A DNA stretch of 64,000 nt from an uncultured Clostridia bacterium (GCA_947627045.1 CANQUM010000002.1:1-64000), one strand, 5' to 3'; counted from the stretch's first letter, positions 37,135-48,242 are shown. Made by a program: numbers and translations. The notes: generated by a model from the sequence alone, not told the origin.

Positions 37135-39978
37135 TTATTTAGCTTTAGAGAATTTTTTTACTATCTTTTCTTTTATAATACCGTCTTTATATTCGTAACA
37201 AAATATCACAGCACATATGATAAGACCGATAATCGATATGACAATTGAAACAATAAAGTAATTAGGCATAAAGACCATTTCAATCTGATGACTTCCTTCA
37301 TCAAGTTTCAATGCAACAAGAGAGTCTATCGCACAAACAGGCTCTGCTTTCTTTCCGTCGACTGTTATTTTCCAGCCCTCCTCATAAGGAATAGTCGTTA
37401 GCATGACCTTATTGTCTCCGCTGATTTTAATGTTACCCTTTAAGCTCCTGTCAGTATACTCGGTAACATTAAGTTCGTTTTTCTTTATGTTATCTACAGC
37501 ATTGCCGAAAGCCGTATAATCCATTGTGTAAAACAGCTCCTGACTCCAAAAAGCCTCTCTGTCTAGAGTTATTCTGAGTCTTATCGTGCTGTTCTTTTCA
37601 TAATCACCCAAATCTACTATTCTGTAATCGTCTCCCTCGAAATAACCGCCTGCATAATTCATTTCCGGCTCAGTGCTGTTCTCGCTCTTATACTTTTGGA
37701 ATTCCTCTTCATCATAATACCAAAGATTGCACGCTTTTTCATACGTTGTCGGGAAATATACATAAACAGGACCGTCTTTCTCAACATTGATAAGATAATC
37801 TATATGGCTTTCAGAACCCTCCTCCGCCGTGTTATAATACCTGACCAGATCATCTCCGTAAGGCTCTGACTCTACATTTAAAATCTCATCAACCGTATAC
37901 TGCAAAGGCTCTAATATTTGTTTTGTCTCTTCATTTGAACTATTTGCAAGAATTGCACTGAAAATATTATTCTGATTCTCAAACGGATTAAATTCTCCCA
38001 GCTTTAAATCACATACTCCTGCATCAGCCTGAAAACCTACAGATAATGCGTATGGATTTTGATACTGCGTAACCGTTCCGTCCCCTGATTCATCATACGC
38101 AGCAAAGTCTTTTACCTTAAAATAGTTTACCGGAACATTTTCTATTCTTGTTCCGCAATAATCCGACCAAAGTTCATCACTTTTGTCAATAAGATATTTT
38201 ATACCCAAAAGCGAATCATTCATATATGTCGAGCCGTTGTAGCAGGTAAAATTACCGCCGTATCCGTATCCCAGCTTTTTAAGGAACAAAAGTGCTTTTG
38301 TATTCATAGTAGAGGACGAATGTGAAACTCCGGCATAGCCTATTCCCATAGGATCGCAAACAGTTCTGTCGAAAGTCTTTTCCATTCTGTAAAACGACTT
38401 ATCGTCCTTTTTAATGTCGTCCACGATACCGCGTATTTCGGTCATATAATTTTCATAGCTTGAATATTCGCTGTATGCAACGTCCTTATCTATTTTTTTG
38501 ATTGTGTCAAATGATACCAGATACAGTTCGGCAAAAACAATTATTGAGATAAAAACAGCAATACTTTTTCTATTCTTTTTCTTTAAAAGAATTAAAAGAA
38601 TAAAGTAAATCGCAAGCATAATTGCCGAAAACCATATTCCGCCGATTTGACTGCTTGTTGTTCCGTCATCATACGTTTTTTGAGTTAAAGTATAAAAGCT
38701 CGGCATATCGGTCGTTTCATAATATGCAAGAAGACAAATCAGAGCAAAAACCGTTCCGCCCACAGCCTTTATGCTGACGCCTCTTAAATTATCGAATGTT
38801 TTTACCGCCATAATCAAAAGAACAAATGAAAAGGCAAAAGAGTATCTGTAAGGCAGCCAGTTAGGAACCTGAAATCCGTGCCACACAATATCAACAGGAG
38901 CCAAATACATACTTACAAACAGCACCGCTGTCAAAGCACCCAGACCTGCTTTTTGTTTTATATCAATTTTTTTATTCAGGAAAAACAGCGGAACCATAAT
39001 AAGTGTGAGCGTTCCGCAGAAAATCATAGGAAGCCCTTCGGGACGAACTGTATCATAGCTCATAGGGAATAGCTTTGTAAAGAAATCGAACAAATTAAAC
39101 TGTGTATGCAGTGAAAAATCAGGAGTACTGAAATCGAGTTTTCCAAGACTCAGCGATTTATAGACAGGAATCAAAACAATGCAGGCAAGCATTACCGCTA
39201 TAACAGCAGAGCCTATAAACCTGAGAATACTGAATAAAACTGATTTTGCCGTCTGTTTTGTTTTTGTTGTGAAAAGATAATATAAAAAATATAAAGCTGT
39301 AAAAATTCCTATCATATACCCGATATAAAAATGGGCAATGAAAACAAGTGCCAGAGGTATAATAAAGAACAGCGTCTTTTTCTTATCAATGAGCTTTCCT
39401 ACACCGTAACAAATAAACGGAAGATAAATAAGTCCGTCCAGCCACATAGGGTCCATAAGCTCTACGACTATATATGTCATAAGCGCATAGCAAGTAGAAA
39501 AAATAACTGTAGTTACATTTTTTGTCTTATAGCTTTTTCTTATAAAAAACGCAAATGCAACAGCCGCTGCAGCGATTTTCAAAAGCTGAATAATTTCAAT
39601 AGCTCCGCACATCATTGTTCTTGGAAGAATGCAGATGATAAGCATAAACGGACTAAGCAAATAATATGCAAATATACCAAACATCTCACCTGACAGATTT
39701 CTATACCAGCTATAGATAAAACTGCCCTTTCCCCAGAAAGCGTCCCGCAATGCCTCATAGTAATACACATACTGACCGTTCAAATCAAGAACTAAAACCG
39801 AATTATCTCCCCACGGATGCACCTTAAACACCGCATAGACGATATACATTATTATCAGCGGAATAATGAACACCAATCCATAAATTCTGTGCTGATAAAG
39901 CCATTGCTTTACGCCTTTCTTGCTGTTAGAAACAGCACCTTTTGGCGGAGTGAGCATAATCTTTTCGCTTTTACTCAT
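37135..39978 (-). CDS. YfhO-family membrane protein
   Basis: DLNGQYVYYYEALRDAFWGKGSFIYSWYRNLSGEMFGIFAYYLLSP. Confidence 0.85.
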   Translation of the reverse strand: MSKSEKIMLTPPKGAVSNSKKGVKQWLYQHRIYGLVFIIPLIIMYIVYAVFKVHPWGDNSVLVLDLNGQYVYYYEALRDAFWGKGSFIYSWYRNLSGEMFGIFAYYLLSPFMLIICILPRTMMCGAIEIIQLLKIAAAAVAFAFFIRKSYKTKNVTTVIFSTCYALMTYIVVELMDPMWLDGLIYLPFICYGVGKLIDKKKTLFFIIPLALVFIAHFYIGYMIGIFTALYFLYYLFTTKTKQTAKSVLFSILRFIGSAVIAVMLACIVLIPVYKSLSLGKLDFSTPDFSLHTQFNLFDFFTKLFPMSYDTVRPEGLPMIFCGTLTLIMVPLFFLNKKIDIKQKAGLGALTAVLFVSMYLAPVDIVWHGFQVPNWLPYRYSFAFSFVLLIMAVKTFDNLRGVSIKAVGGTVFALICLLAYYETTDMPSFYTLTQKTYDDGTTSSQIGGIWFSAIMLAIYFILLILLKKKNRKSIAVFISIIVFAELYLVSFDTIKKIDKDVAYSEYSSYENYMTEIRGIVDDIKKDDKSFYRMEKTFDRTVCDPMGIGYAGVSHSSSTMNTKALLFLKKLGYGYGGNFTCYNGSTYMNDSLLGIKYLIDKSDELWSDYCGTRIENVPVNYFKVKDFAAYDESGDGTVTQYQNPYALSVGFQADAGVCDLKLGEFNPFENQNNIFSAILANSSNEETKQILEPLQYTVDEILNVESEPYGDDLVRYYNTAEEGSESHIDYLINVEKDGPVYVYFPTTYEKACNLWYYDEEEFQKYKSENSTEPEMNYAGGYFEGDDYRIVDLGDYEKNSTIRLRITLDREAFWSQELFYTMDYTAFGNAVDNIKKNELNVTEYTDRSLKGNIKISGDNKVMLTTIPYEEGWKITVDGKKAEPVCAIDSLVALKLDEGSHQIEMVFMPNYFIVSIVISIIGLIICAVIFCYEYKDGIIKEKIVKKFSKAK

Positions 39979-40091
39979 ATTTCATCAATACCCCTTTGCA
40001 TTTTAATTATAATCAATTGTCATACATCTGACAAATATTATTCTAAATTACTGCTCTTCTTTTTCTCAGAAATAATATATCTGGGTCTGCA

Positions 40092-40712
40092 TTAAATTTC
40101 CTCAGAAGACCTTAAAACCTTTGAAATCTTATAAACACAATAAACAAACCATATTTTAAAGAAAATTACTCCTACTACTAAAATCTGCATAATTGCTTTT
40201 TGAATTGCATCCGGCAGATAATTTACAATAAAATTATTAAACGAAAACGTAAAAATTTCAATTATCAGAATTGCAAGCCAGACTGTTCCCAGTATTTTAA
40301 TTCTATGAATATCTCCTAAGCAGTCCTTTGCCTTATAAAACGCAAACACCAGTAATGTAAATGCAATAAGTTTTATTCCCCAAAAAGCATTTGTTAAAAC
40401 GAATTCTGTTTCTGCGTTTCCTATGCCGAAACGCTCTAAAAAATATGTATAGATGTAATTTTTATCTAAAAACGATATTACAAACTGAACCAGACTGACA
40501 ATTGTCATAAATATCCCTGCAATTTTAATGCAGTTAAACGCTTTTGAATACCGTGAAAGCCTGCATATTCCGAAAACTGTTAGAATCCAGCCTGTAAAAT
40601 CAGGCAGAATGTCAATGCCGTAAACAGAAGCATTAATATCAAACAATAAAAAAACAGAACCCCAAAAAATCTGCAACACATTTTCCACCTGATCTTTGTA
40701 TTTTTTTATCAT
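40092..40712 (-). CDS. Multi-TM protein, unknown function
   Basis: 206-aa hydrophobic ORF. Confidence 0.55.
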   Translation of the reverse strand: MIKKYKDQVENVLQIFWGSVFLLFDINASVYGIDILPDFTGWILTVFGICRLSRYSKAFNCIKIAGIFMTIVSLVQFVISFLDKNYIYTYFLERFGIGNAETEFVLTNAFWGIKLIAFTLLVFAFYKAKDCLGDIHRIKILGTVWLAILIIEIFTFSFNNFIVNYLPDAIQKAIMQILVVGVIFFKIWFVYCVYKISKVLRSSEEI

Positions 40713-40832
40713 CTCTAAATAAAAATTATACTATACTTACCAACCCGTGTCAAGACACCAGCAAACCGCTGGGTCATCTAAAAAGGACAAATCCAAAACG
40801 GATTTGCCCTTTGTTGTGGTTATAATTTAAAA

Positions 40833-42626
40833 TTACTTATTAAGTCTTGCCTCAAGCTTGTTAAGCTCATCTGTCATTTCTTTAGGCAGCCTGTCGCCAA
40901 ACTGCTTGTAGAACTCTCTAATATCAGCAACCTCGTCATTCCAGAGTTCTTTATCAACAGATAAAAGCTCGTTTAAAGTTTCAGGAGTAATTTCGTCCTC
41001 AATGCCTTCTAGGTTCAGATCCTCAGGCTTTGGAAGATACCCAATAGCAGTTTCCTGAGCGTCAACTGTTCCCTCACATCTCTTGATTATCCAGTCAAGA
41101 ACTCTCATATTGTCGCCGAAACCGGGCCAGATAAAGTTACCCTCATCGTCCTGCTTGAACCAGTTTACATTGAATATCTTAGGAGCCTTATCACCGAGCT
41201 TCTTGCCCATTTTGACCCAGTGAGCCCAATAGTCGCCCATATGGTAGCCGCAGAAAGGCTTCATAGCCATAGGATCGTGTCTTAAAACTCCAACAGCACC
41301 TGTTGCAGCAGCGGTTGTCTCGGAAGAAACTACCGAGCCTACAAATGTACCGTGAGTCCAGTCAAATGACTGATAAACAAGCGGTGTAGTCTTAGCTCTT
41401 CTTCCACCGAAGATAATAGCCGAGATAGGAACTCCCTCAGGGTTATTGAATTCAGGCGAAATGCAGGGACAGTTTTCAGCAGGAGCGGTAAATCTTGAGT
41501 TAGGATGTGCAAGGTTGTTGCCCTCAGCAACATACTCAGGACCGTTTACTTTTGCTCCCTTCCACTCTGTAGCGTTTACAGGAGGATTTTTGTCGAGTTT
41601 TTCCCACCATACTGTCATATCGTCATTGTTGATAGCAACATTTGTGAATATTGTGTTCTTCCTTGTTGACTCCAAAGCGTTATAATTAGATTTAGCGTTT
41701 GTTCCCGGAGCAACTCCGAAGAAACCGTTTTCAGGATTTATAGCATAAAGTCTGCCGTCTTCGCCCTGCTTTAGCCAAGCAATATCATCTCCTACTGTCC
41801 ATACCTTATAGCCTTTCTTTGTATAAACCTCAGGAGGAATAAGCATAGCAAGATTTGTCTTTCCGCAGGCTGACGGGAAAGCCGCAGTGATATATTTAAC
41901 TTCGCCGTCAGGCTTTTCAACACCGAGAATGAGCATATGCTCAGCCATCCAACCCTCGTTTTTACCCTGATATGAAGCGATTCTCAAAGCAAAGCACTTC
42001 TTGCCGAGAAGTACGTTTCCGCCATATGCCGAATTTATCGACCAAATAGTGTTATCCTGCGGGAAGTGTACAATATATCTCTTTTCAGGGTCAATATCAG
42101 CCTTCGAGTGAAGACCTCTTACAAAGTCATTTGAAGTATCGCCGAGGTTTTCAAAAGCCTTAGCTCCCATTCTTGTCATAATGTCCATATTAAGAACAAC
42201 ATATATCGAATCCGTTATCTCCACTCCGACCTTTGCAAGCGGTGAGCCGATAGGTCCCATTGAATATGGAATAACGTACATTGTTCTTCCCTTCATAACT
42301 CCGTCGTACATAGGAGTCAGCTTTGCATACATTTCCTCAGGGTCGCACCAGTTGTTTGTAGGTCCTGCTTCTTCTTTTGTATTTGTGCAAATAAATGTTC
42401 TGTCCTCAACTCTTGCAACGTCATTAGGAAGTGTTCTGTGATATAAACATCCCGGAAGTTTTTCTTCATTTAGCTTTATCATTTCGCCTGTCGATATAGC
42501 CTCGTCTCTAAGAGCCTGAAGCTGTTCGTCGCTGCCATCGATCCAAACGACCTTTTCCGGCTTTGTCAATGCAATCATTTCATCAACCCACGCATTTACA
42601 TTTGGGTTTTTAGTTAAACTGGCCAT
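40833..42626 (-). CDS. pckG: Phosphoenolpyruvate carboxykinase (GTP)
   Basis: FPSACGKTNLAML, VGDDIAW, FGGRRAKTTPLVYQ; start ATG 42626. Confidence 0.96.
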   Translation of the reverse strand: MASLTKNPNVNAWVDEMIALTKPEKVVWIDGSDEQLQALRDEAISTGEMIKLNEEKLPGCLYHRTLPNDVARVEDRTFICTNTKEEAGPTNNWCDPEEMYAKLTPMYDGVMKGRTMYVIPYSMGPIGSPLAKVGVEITDSIYVVLNMDIMTRMGAKAFENLGDTSNDFVRGLHSKADIDPEKRYIVHFPQDNTIWSINSAYGGNVLLGKKCFALRIASYQGKNEGWMAEHMLILGVEKPDGEVKYITAAFPSACGKTNLAMLIPPEVYTKKGYKVWTVGDDIAWLKQGEDGRLYAINPENGFFGVAPGTNAKSNYNALESTRKNTIFTNVAINNDDMTVWWEKLDKNPPVNATEWKGAKVNGPEYVAEGNNLAHPNSRFTAPAENCPCISPEFNNPEGVPISAIIFGGRRAKTTPLVYQSFDWTHGTFVGSVVSSETTAAATGAVGVLRHDPMAMKPFCGYHMGDYWAHWVKMGKKLGDKAPKIFNVNWFKQDDEGNFIWPGFGDNMRVLDWIIKRCEGTVDAQETAIGYLPKPEDLNLEGIEDEITPETLNELLSVDKELWNDEVADIREFYKQFGDRLPKEMTDELNKLEARLNK

Positions 42627-42687
42627 AATTTTTCTCCTCTCATAAATAGGTATTTTAGTTGAAATAAACCAACTTTCCACAAATACC

Positions 42688-42716
42688 ATTATACTGTTAA
42701 TTCTAAGTGTTGTCAA
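42688..42716 (-). promoter_or_regulatory. Consensus promoter TTGACA-17-TATAAT for pckG
   Basis: Minus strand TTGACAACACTTAGAATTAACAGTATAAT. Confidence 0.9.
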
Positions 42717-42724
42717 TAGGCGAA

Positions 42725-42742
42725 TTGTTAAATATTTAACAC
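42725..42742. promoter_or_regulatory. Rex-type operator upstream of pckG
   Basis: TTGTTAA-ATAT-TTAACAC (1 mismatch). Confidence 0.8.
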
Positions 42743-42934
42743 AGTTTTGCAGGATTTATTGTTTAATTATTCATATTTTATTTTAAATGTGAATAATATT
42801 CTAATATATCTTTTGAAAATTGATAAATAAAATAATAAAAAATTCATTATTATGCAGAATAATAAATTATCATACAGCATTTAGTTTAAGTTTTGTTGAT
42901 TATGATAATATACGCTATTATTTGTAATTCTAGT

Positions 42935-42963
42935 TTGACTTTTAAGATAAATTATCGTATAAT
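42935..42963 (+). promoter_or_regulatory. Promoter TTGACT-17-TATAAT for SH3 protein gene
   Basis: TTGACTTTTAAGATAAATTATCGTATAAT. Confidence 0.7.
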
Positions 42964-43051
42964 GAAATATAACTATAAATATGAATTTTATTATTGTAAA
43001 AAGCCAAACATATATATTGAGTGATAATGTTTATTATAGGAGAGAGATTTT

Positions 43052-43675
43052 ATGCAGGACAGTAAAAAGAATAACGGCAACTCAAAGAGCAACAATTCTA
43101 AGAACAACCTTATCGGTCTGGCTATTTTTGTTGGTATGTTTATTTTAATAGTCATTGTTATCGTAATATTTACCCGATCTATTCTTCCAGACAGCGGAAG
43201 CTCGGCAAGCAGTATGCTTGTAGCCGATTCTAACCTGGGTATTCACACTGATACTACTACTGAACCTATTACTGTCAAGCCAAAGAAGGACAATTCATCT
43301 AATGACGATAACGGCGAAGATAATGACTCTGACAACGATGACAAAGAGAAAGGTACTGTAATGACTGTTAGCTCAAGTGTAAATGTGCGTTCGGGACCTG
43401 GTTCCAAATACACTCAGTTGGGCGAGCTTGCCGCAGGAAGGGAAGTTACAGTTTATGAAAACATAGGTGGCTGGTATAGAATTTCATTCAACGGCTCGAC
43501 TGACGCATACGTTTACAGCGGATATATCTCAGGCACACTGCCTGAATCCACTTCTTCAAACGGCTATTACAATGAATATACTGAAAGCACCACCACATAC
43601 ACAAGCTATGCGCAATATAACCAGAACAACAATTTCAACAACGACAATAATAACGGAGGATACTATTATAACTAG
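43052..43675 (+). CDS. Membrane-anchored bacterial SH3-domain protein
   Basis: N-terminal TM; VNVRSGPGSKYTQLGELAAGREVTVYENIGGWYRIS. Confidence 0.85.
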   Translation: MQDSKKNNGNSKSNNSKNNLIGLAIFVGMFILIVIVIVIFTRSILPDSGSSASSMLVADSNLGIHTDTTTEPITVKPKKDNSSNDDNGEDNDSDNDDKEKGTVMTVSSSVNVRSGPGSKYTQLGELAAGREVTVYENIGGWYRISFNGSTDAYVYSGYISGTLPESTSSNGYYNEYTESTTTYTSYAQYNQNNNFNNDNNNGGYYYN

Positions 43676-43734
43676 CAGGGCTGACCGCCAAGCCGGCGAC
43701 GGTTCAAAATTATCTTAAAATATATGTAATGACA

Positions 43735-43768
43735 AGAGCGTTCAGAATTTTCTGAACGCTCTTTTTTA
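43735..43768. terminator. Intrinsic terminator
   Basis: AAGAGCGTTCAGAATTTTCTGAACGCTCTTTTTT. Confidence 0.85.
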
Positions 43769-43782
43769 CACATCTTTACACA

Positions 43783-45690
43783 TCAAATAATTTCATTCAT
43801 CCACACACGCATCTGATTTTCTCCCCTGTTTCCCCATGTATAATATGGTACTGCAACTGCTGTGCACGGTTTTTGTACAGGCAGAGTATCTGAATACAGT
43901 TTATCAGTTTGCTGAATGCAAACGGCTTCAGCTTTCAGCTTGACTGCCCCTCCTAAAGACTTGTCAGCTTCTAAAACACTAACTTTTCCGTTTCTTTTAA
44001 GTGAAACAGATAACACATCTCCGTTATTGTCGATTCCCTCAAAGCAATACACAAGAGGACCTCTGCAAAGAGCTACTCGACCGCTAAGTTGAGGAACTTT
44101 TGAGGAAGCATATATAAATCTAGGCGTATCATCGAGCTTTAATTCAACCGTATCTCCATTTGAAACTTCAAGATAAACATACCCTTTAATCGGTGAAATT
44201 TCAATAGCTTTTTCGTTGATTCTCAATGTATATGTTTTGCTCCAGTGGGGAATTCTTATTGCAAGTTTGCCGCCTTTTTCAATTTTATATGTAACATTGA
44301 AATCATACGGATACGACGTCTTGCAGCACATTTTAATACCGTTTCTAAAAGAAATCTTACCTGCGGCGAACATATGACAAAACGCAGTATCGCTGTTTTC
44401 TCCGTAAGCATACACAGCTATTGATGAAATCAATCTTGCTGCATTCGGCGGGCAGCAAGCACAGGCATACCATTCAGAACGCAAAGTCAAAGCATGACGG
44501 TGTGTAGGAGAAGCTCCTGAAATACCGGGAATGACCTCAAGGGGATTTACATAGAAAAAGCGTTTTCCGTCAAGCTGTATTCCTGCAAGAACAGTATTAT
44601 AAAAAGCTTGTTCCATAACATCCGCATATTCGTTACTAATATCAATTTCGAGCATTCTCGATGCAAAAAACATCAGACCAATTGAAGCACAGGTTTCCGC
44701 ATAAGCGGTATCGCCGGGCAAATCATAATCAACGCTGAATGCTTCTCCAATCGCTGTTGAGCCGATTCCGCCTGTAATATACATTCGTCTTTGAGTAATG
44801 CTTTCCCATAGTCTGCGGCAGGCAGAAACCAGTTCTTTATCCTCCGTTAAAGAAGCAAGGTCTGCCATTCCTGTGTATAAATAAACGGCTCTAACCGCAT
44901 GACCGACTGCGTTGCTCATTCTTCTGACAGGCATTCCGCTTTGCTGATAATTATTATCCTCAGCATTGTTTCCCCAAACCGTCCAATCACGCTTTTCTTT
45001 TTCTTTTTTATAATAGTCAGGGTCTACGCCTCTTATATCAATAAAATGCTCGGCAAGTTCAAGACAATGCTTATTACCCGTTGTACGGTAGAGTTTCAGC
45101 AGTGCAAGTTCGATCTCAGGGTGCCCCGGATACCCCTCATGACCGCAGGTAACAAAGACCTTATAGATATGTTCGGAGTTTTTAAGCATAACCTTGAGAA
45201 GCTTATCCTTTCCTGTAGCCTCAAAATACGCACAGGCCGCCTCAATCATATGACCGCTGCAATACAGCTCATGACCTTCAAGCAGATTCGTCCAGCGTTT
45301 TTCCTTATCCTTTATCGTATAATATGTGTTAAGATAACCGTCTTTGTCCTGAGCATTTGAAATTATGTCAATAAGCTCATCTGCGGTTTTCTCAAGCTCT
45401 TTATCAGGATAATTTGATAACGAATAAGCAACCGCTTCTATCCATTTCGCAGCATCGCTGTCTTGGAAAACCATTCCGTAAAACCCGTCGTGATTTGTAT
45501 TTCCGCTGAGAGCTTTACCCGCATTAATAAAATTTTGAACCGCATGGCTTTTTTCAGAGGATCTATCATTGAGTACACTATACTGATACGGAATTACCGT
45601 TTCACTTATTAACCGTTGATATTTTTCAATAAATCCCTCTGCCTTAAACGCCTTTACTGAAATTTGATGCTGTGCTTTCACTTCACCCAC
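43783..45690 (-). CDS. GH127-like (DUF1680) beta-L-arabinofuranosidase family protein
   Basis: GHELYCSGHMIEAACAYFEATG; YITGGIGSTAIGEAFS; ACACCPPNAARLISS. Confidence 0.9.
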   Translation of the reverse strand: MGEVKAQHQISVKAFKAEGFIEKYQRLISETVIPYQYSVLNDRSSEKSHAVQNFINAGKALSGNTNHDGFYGMVFQDSDAAKWIEAVAYSLSNYPDKELEKTADELIDIISNAQDKDGYLNTYYTIKDKEKRWTNLLEGHELYCSGHMIEAACAYFEATGKDKLLKVMLKNSEHIYKVFVTCGHEGYPGHPEIELALLKLYRTTGNKHCLELAEHFIDIRGVDPDYYKKEKEKRDWTVWGNNAEDNNYQQSGMPVRRMSNAVGHAVRAVYLYTGMADLASLTEDKELVSACRRLWESITQRRMYITGGIGSTAIGEAFSVDYDLPGDTAYAETCASIGLMFFASRMLEIDISNEYADVMEQAFYNTVLAGIQLDGKRFFYVNPLEVIPGISGASPTHRHALTLRSEWYACACCPPNAARLISSIAVYAYGENSDTAFCHMFAAGKISFRNGIKMCCKTSYPYDFNVTYKIEKGGKLAIRIPHWSKTYTLRINEKAIEISPIKGYVYLEVSNGDTVELKLDDTPRFIYASSKVPQLSGRVALCRGPLVYCFEGIDNNGDVLSVSLKRNGKVSVLEADKSLGGAVKLKAEAVCIQQTDKLYSDTLPVQKPCTAVAVPYYTWGNRGENQMRVWMNEII

Positions 45691-45714
45691 CCCTGTTTAA
45701 ACAAACAATATCTT

Positions 45715-47862
45715 TTAATCGCTCAGTTCAAAATCTACCTTGCCCGAGCTTACATTAGCGTTTGCAACCTTTACTTTAACAACGTCGCCCAACATAAAAC
45801 TCTGACCTGTCAAGTTGTTTCGCAAAGTCATTGAGCCGTCATAATCATATTCACCTATCGGCAGAGATTCAACTCTCACCAAACCCTCGCAGGTATTAGT
45901 TAATTCAACAAAAAACCCATACCCCAATACCGAAACGATAATACCTTCAAAAACTTCTCCTATATGAGCGCTTAAATATTCAGCTTTATAGCAATCCTCA
46001 CAGCTGCGCTCAACCGACATCGCATCAAGCTCCTTTTTTGTTGACCTGTCGGCAGACTCAACTGAAAACTTGCTGTATTTTTTCAATATTTCAGAACGAT
46101 CTGCGTTTTCAATATAGTCGCTCATTATCCTGTGAATTGTCAAATCCGGATAGCGTCTTATAGGAGATGTAAAATGCGCATAATTTTTAAGCACCAATCC
46201 GAAATGTCCTATAGGTTCTACCGAATACTTAGCCTTTGCCATACTTTTTAGAACAAGAGTATTAACAACACCCTCTTTAGGCGTTCCCTTTGTCTGATTT
46301 AGAACGCTTTGCAAAAAGCCTGCCGTAACCGCACCGTTTGAATTAAACGGAATACCCAGCCTTGTAAGCCCGTCATAGAGACGTTCAATTTTATCCTTTG
46401 GCGGCTCTTCGTGAATTCTGTATACAAACGGAAGATTATTTTTCTTTCCGAATTCAGCCGCACATTCATTTGCAGCAAGCATAAAATTTTCTATAATTTC
46501 CTCGCTCATACCCCTTGACTTGCTTTCAACTCCGATGCACTCATCTTTTTCGTTGATAATAAGCTTGCTTTCGCTTGTTTTTATATCAGGACAGCCCCGT
46601 GCTGTTTTGTTTCTGTCAAGCAACTTAAAAAGCTCGAGCATAACGGGAAATGAGTCTGAAACTTCAAGGTATTTTTCCTTTATCTTATTATCCGCAGTGC
46701 CGGAAATAATTTTATTGATTTCTGAATACACGCCCTTTACCCTCGAACGGATTACCGACTTTTCAAATCTGTAGCTTTTGGTAATTCCGTTTTTGTCGAT
46801 ATTCATAATACACGAAAAAGCCAAACGGTCAGACTGAGGATTAAGAGAACAAATTCCGTTTGAAAGCTCCTTTGGCAGCATAGGAACAACTCTATTTGCA
46901 TAATACACGCTTGTTCCGCGATTGAACGCCTCTTTATCGAGCATAGATCCGGGCTTTACATAATGCGAAACATCAGCAATATGAACGCCCAGTTCAAAAC
47001 CGTCCTTTGTTCTTGATACAGATATAGCGTCGTCAATATCTTTAGTATCCTCACCGTCAATAGTAAATATGGGCAAGTCTCTTAGATCGACACGGTTTTT
47101 TATCTCATATTTTACCAGTCTTTCATCAGAGACAGACTTAGCCTCACTTATAACCTCATTTGGAAAAACAGGAGTTACCCCGTTTAAATCAAGAATGCTC
47201 ATAGCACAGGAGGAAGCTTTAAATGAGCTCCCGAAGTTAAAAAGAAGCTCGCATTTATGTTCGCTGTGTTTTTTTCCTCTGTAAGTTATTTTTGCTAAAA
47301 CCTTATCGTTTTCTTTATATTCTATTCCACGCCTATTGCTAAAATCAATTGAATAGCTTGATAAAACATCAGGTACAATTTTATATATACCATTTTCAGC
47401 AACTATATTCCCCGTAAATTTTGAGAAGTTTTTCTCTTTTATTTCAACTATTTCTCCCTCAATTAGTTCCTTTTTTCCTTTGAAGGGTCTTACAAGAACT
47501 ATATCACCCGGCATTGCCCCTAAAAAGTATTTTCCCGAAATAAAAATCTCCTCATCTGTTTTGCAGTCTCGAACAAAACCATAAGTTTTATTCAGTTTAA
47601 CTACCTCGCATTTTGTATATTTCACTCTCTCCGAAAGAATAAAGCCATTCTCCGCTTTGCTTATTTTCCCGTCTTTCTTTAACATTTTCATACACATAGT
47701 AAAGTGCTGAAAATTATAACCCGTTACTCCGCATTTTTTCCTAAGTCTGCTGAATGTAACCGGTTCATTACTTTTCTTCAGAACATTAATAATTTTTTCA
47801 TAATATTCCCTTTTTATTCTGTTTTTTCTTGGCTGCTTTGATTTATTCTCTTTCTTTGACAT
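45715..47862 (-). CDS. rnr: Ribonuclease R
   Basis: DLRDLPIFTIDGEDTKDIDDAISV, GVHIADVSHYV, HFTSPIRRYPDLTIHR, C-terminal S1 domain. Confidence 0.96.
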   Translation of the reverse strand: MSKKENKSKQPRKNRIKREYYEKIINVLKKSNEPVTFSRLRKKCGVTGYNFQHFTMCMKMLKKDGKISKAENGFILSERVKYTKCEVVKLNKTYGFVRDCKTDEEIFISGKYFLGAMPGDIVLVRPFKGKKELIEGEIVEIKEKNFSKFTGNIVAENGIYKIVPDVLSSYSIDFSNRRGIEYKENDKVLAKITYRGKKHSEHKCELLFNFGSSFKASSCAMSILDLNGVTPVFPNEVISEAKSVSDERLVKYEIKNRVDLRDLPIFTIDGEDTKDIDDAISVSRTKDGFELGVHIADVSHYVKPGSMLDKEAFNRGTSVYYANRVVPMLPKELSNGICSLNPQSDRLAFSCIMNIDKNGITKSYRFEKSVIRSRVKGVYSEINKIISGTADNKIKEKYLEVSDSFPVMLELFKLLDRNKTARGCPDIKTSESKLIINEKDECIGVESKSRGMSEEIIENFMLAANECAAEFGKKNNLPFVYRIHEEPPKDKIERLYDGLTRLGIPFNSNGAVTAGFLQSVLNQTKGTPKEGVVNTLVLKSMAKAKYSVEPIGHFGLVLKNYAHFTSPIRRYPDLTIHRIMSDYIENADRSEILKKYSKFSVESADRSTKKELDAMSVERSCEDCYKAEYLSAHIGEVFEGIIVSVLGYGFFVELTNTCEGLVRVESLPIGEYDYDGSMTLRNNLTGQSFMLGDVVKVKVANANVSSGKVDFELSD

Positions 47863-47949
47863 ACTTTCACCTTAATATGTTTAACTTCTTGTTAAATACC
47901 TGATTATTTTTTACGTTATTTTTCTGTCATATACAGTTGCTCTATATAT

Positions 47950-47979
47950 TAAAAAACCCTGCGTAATTAATTACGCAGG
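47950..47979 (-). terminator. Terminator of secG
   Basis: CCCTGCGTAATTAATTACGCAGGG next to A-tract. Confidence 0.8.
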
Positions 47980-47993
47980 GAAATTGTTTACTG

Positions 47994-48242
47994 TTAACGA
48001 TAAGTAATAAAATTAACAACAAGCGTTACCACAAAAAAGATAACTGCACAAACTCTTGTAAGCTTTGAAAGCTTTGCATCACGAGTGTTTCCCATATTTC
48101 CCGAATAGAACGAATCGTTTTGCCCTCCGCCTATCGCAGAAGTCATTCCCTGATCTTTACCCTCCTGAACGAGAACTACAAGAATAATTAATATACTCGA
48201 GAGCAACAGTAAAATACCGCTAATAATTTCAACTTTAGTCAT
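47994..48242 (-). CDS. secG: Preprotein translocase subunit SecG
   Basis: LLLLSSILIILVVLVQEGKDQGMTSAIGGGQNDSFYSGNMG. Confidence 0.92.
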   Translation of the reverse strand: MTKVEIISGILLLLSSILIILVVLVQEGKDQGMTSAIGGGQNDSFYSGNMGNTRDAKLSKLTRVCAVIFFVVTLVVNFITYR

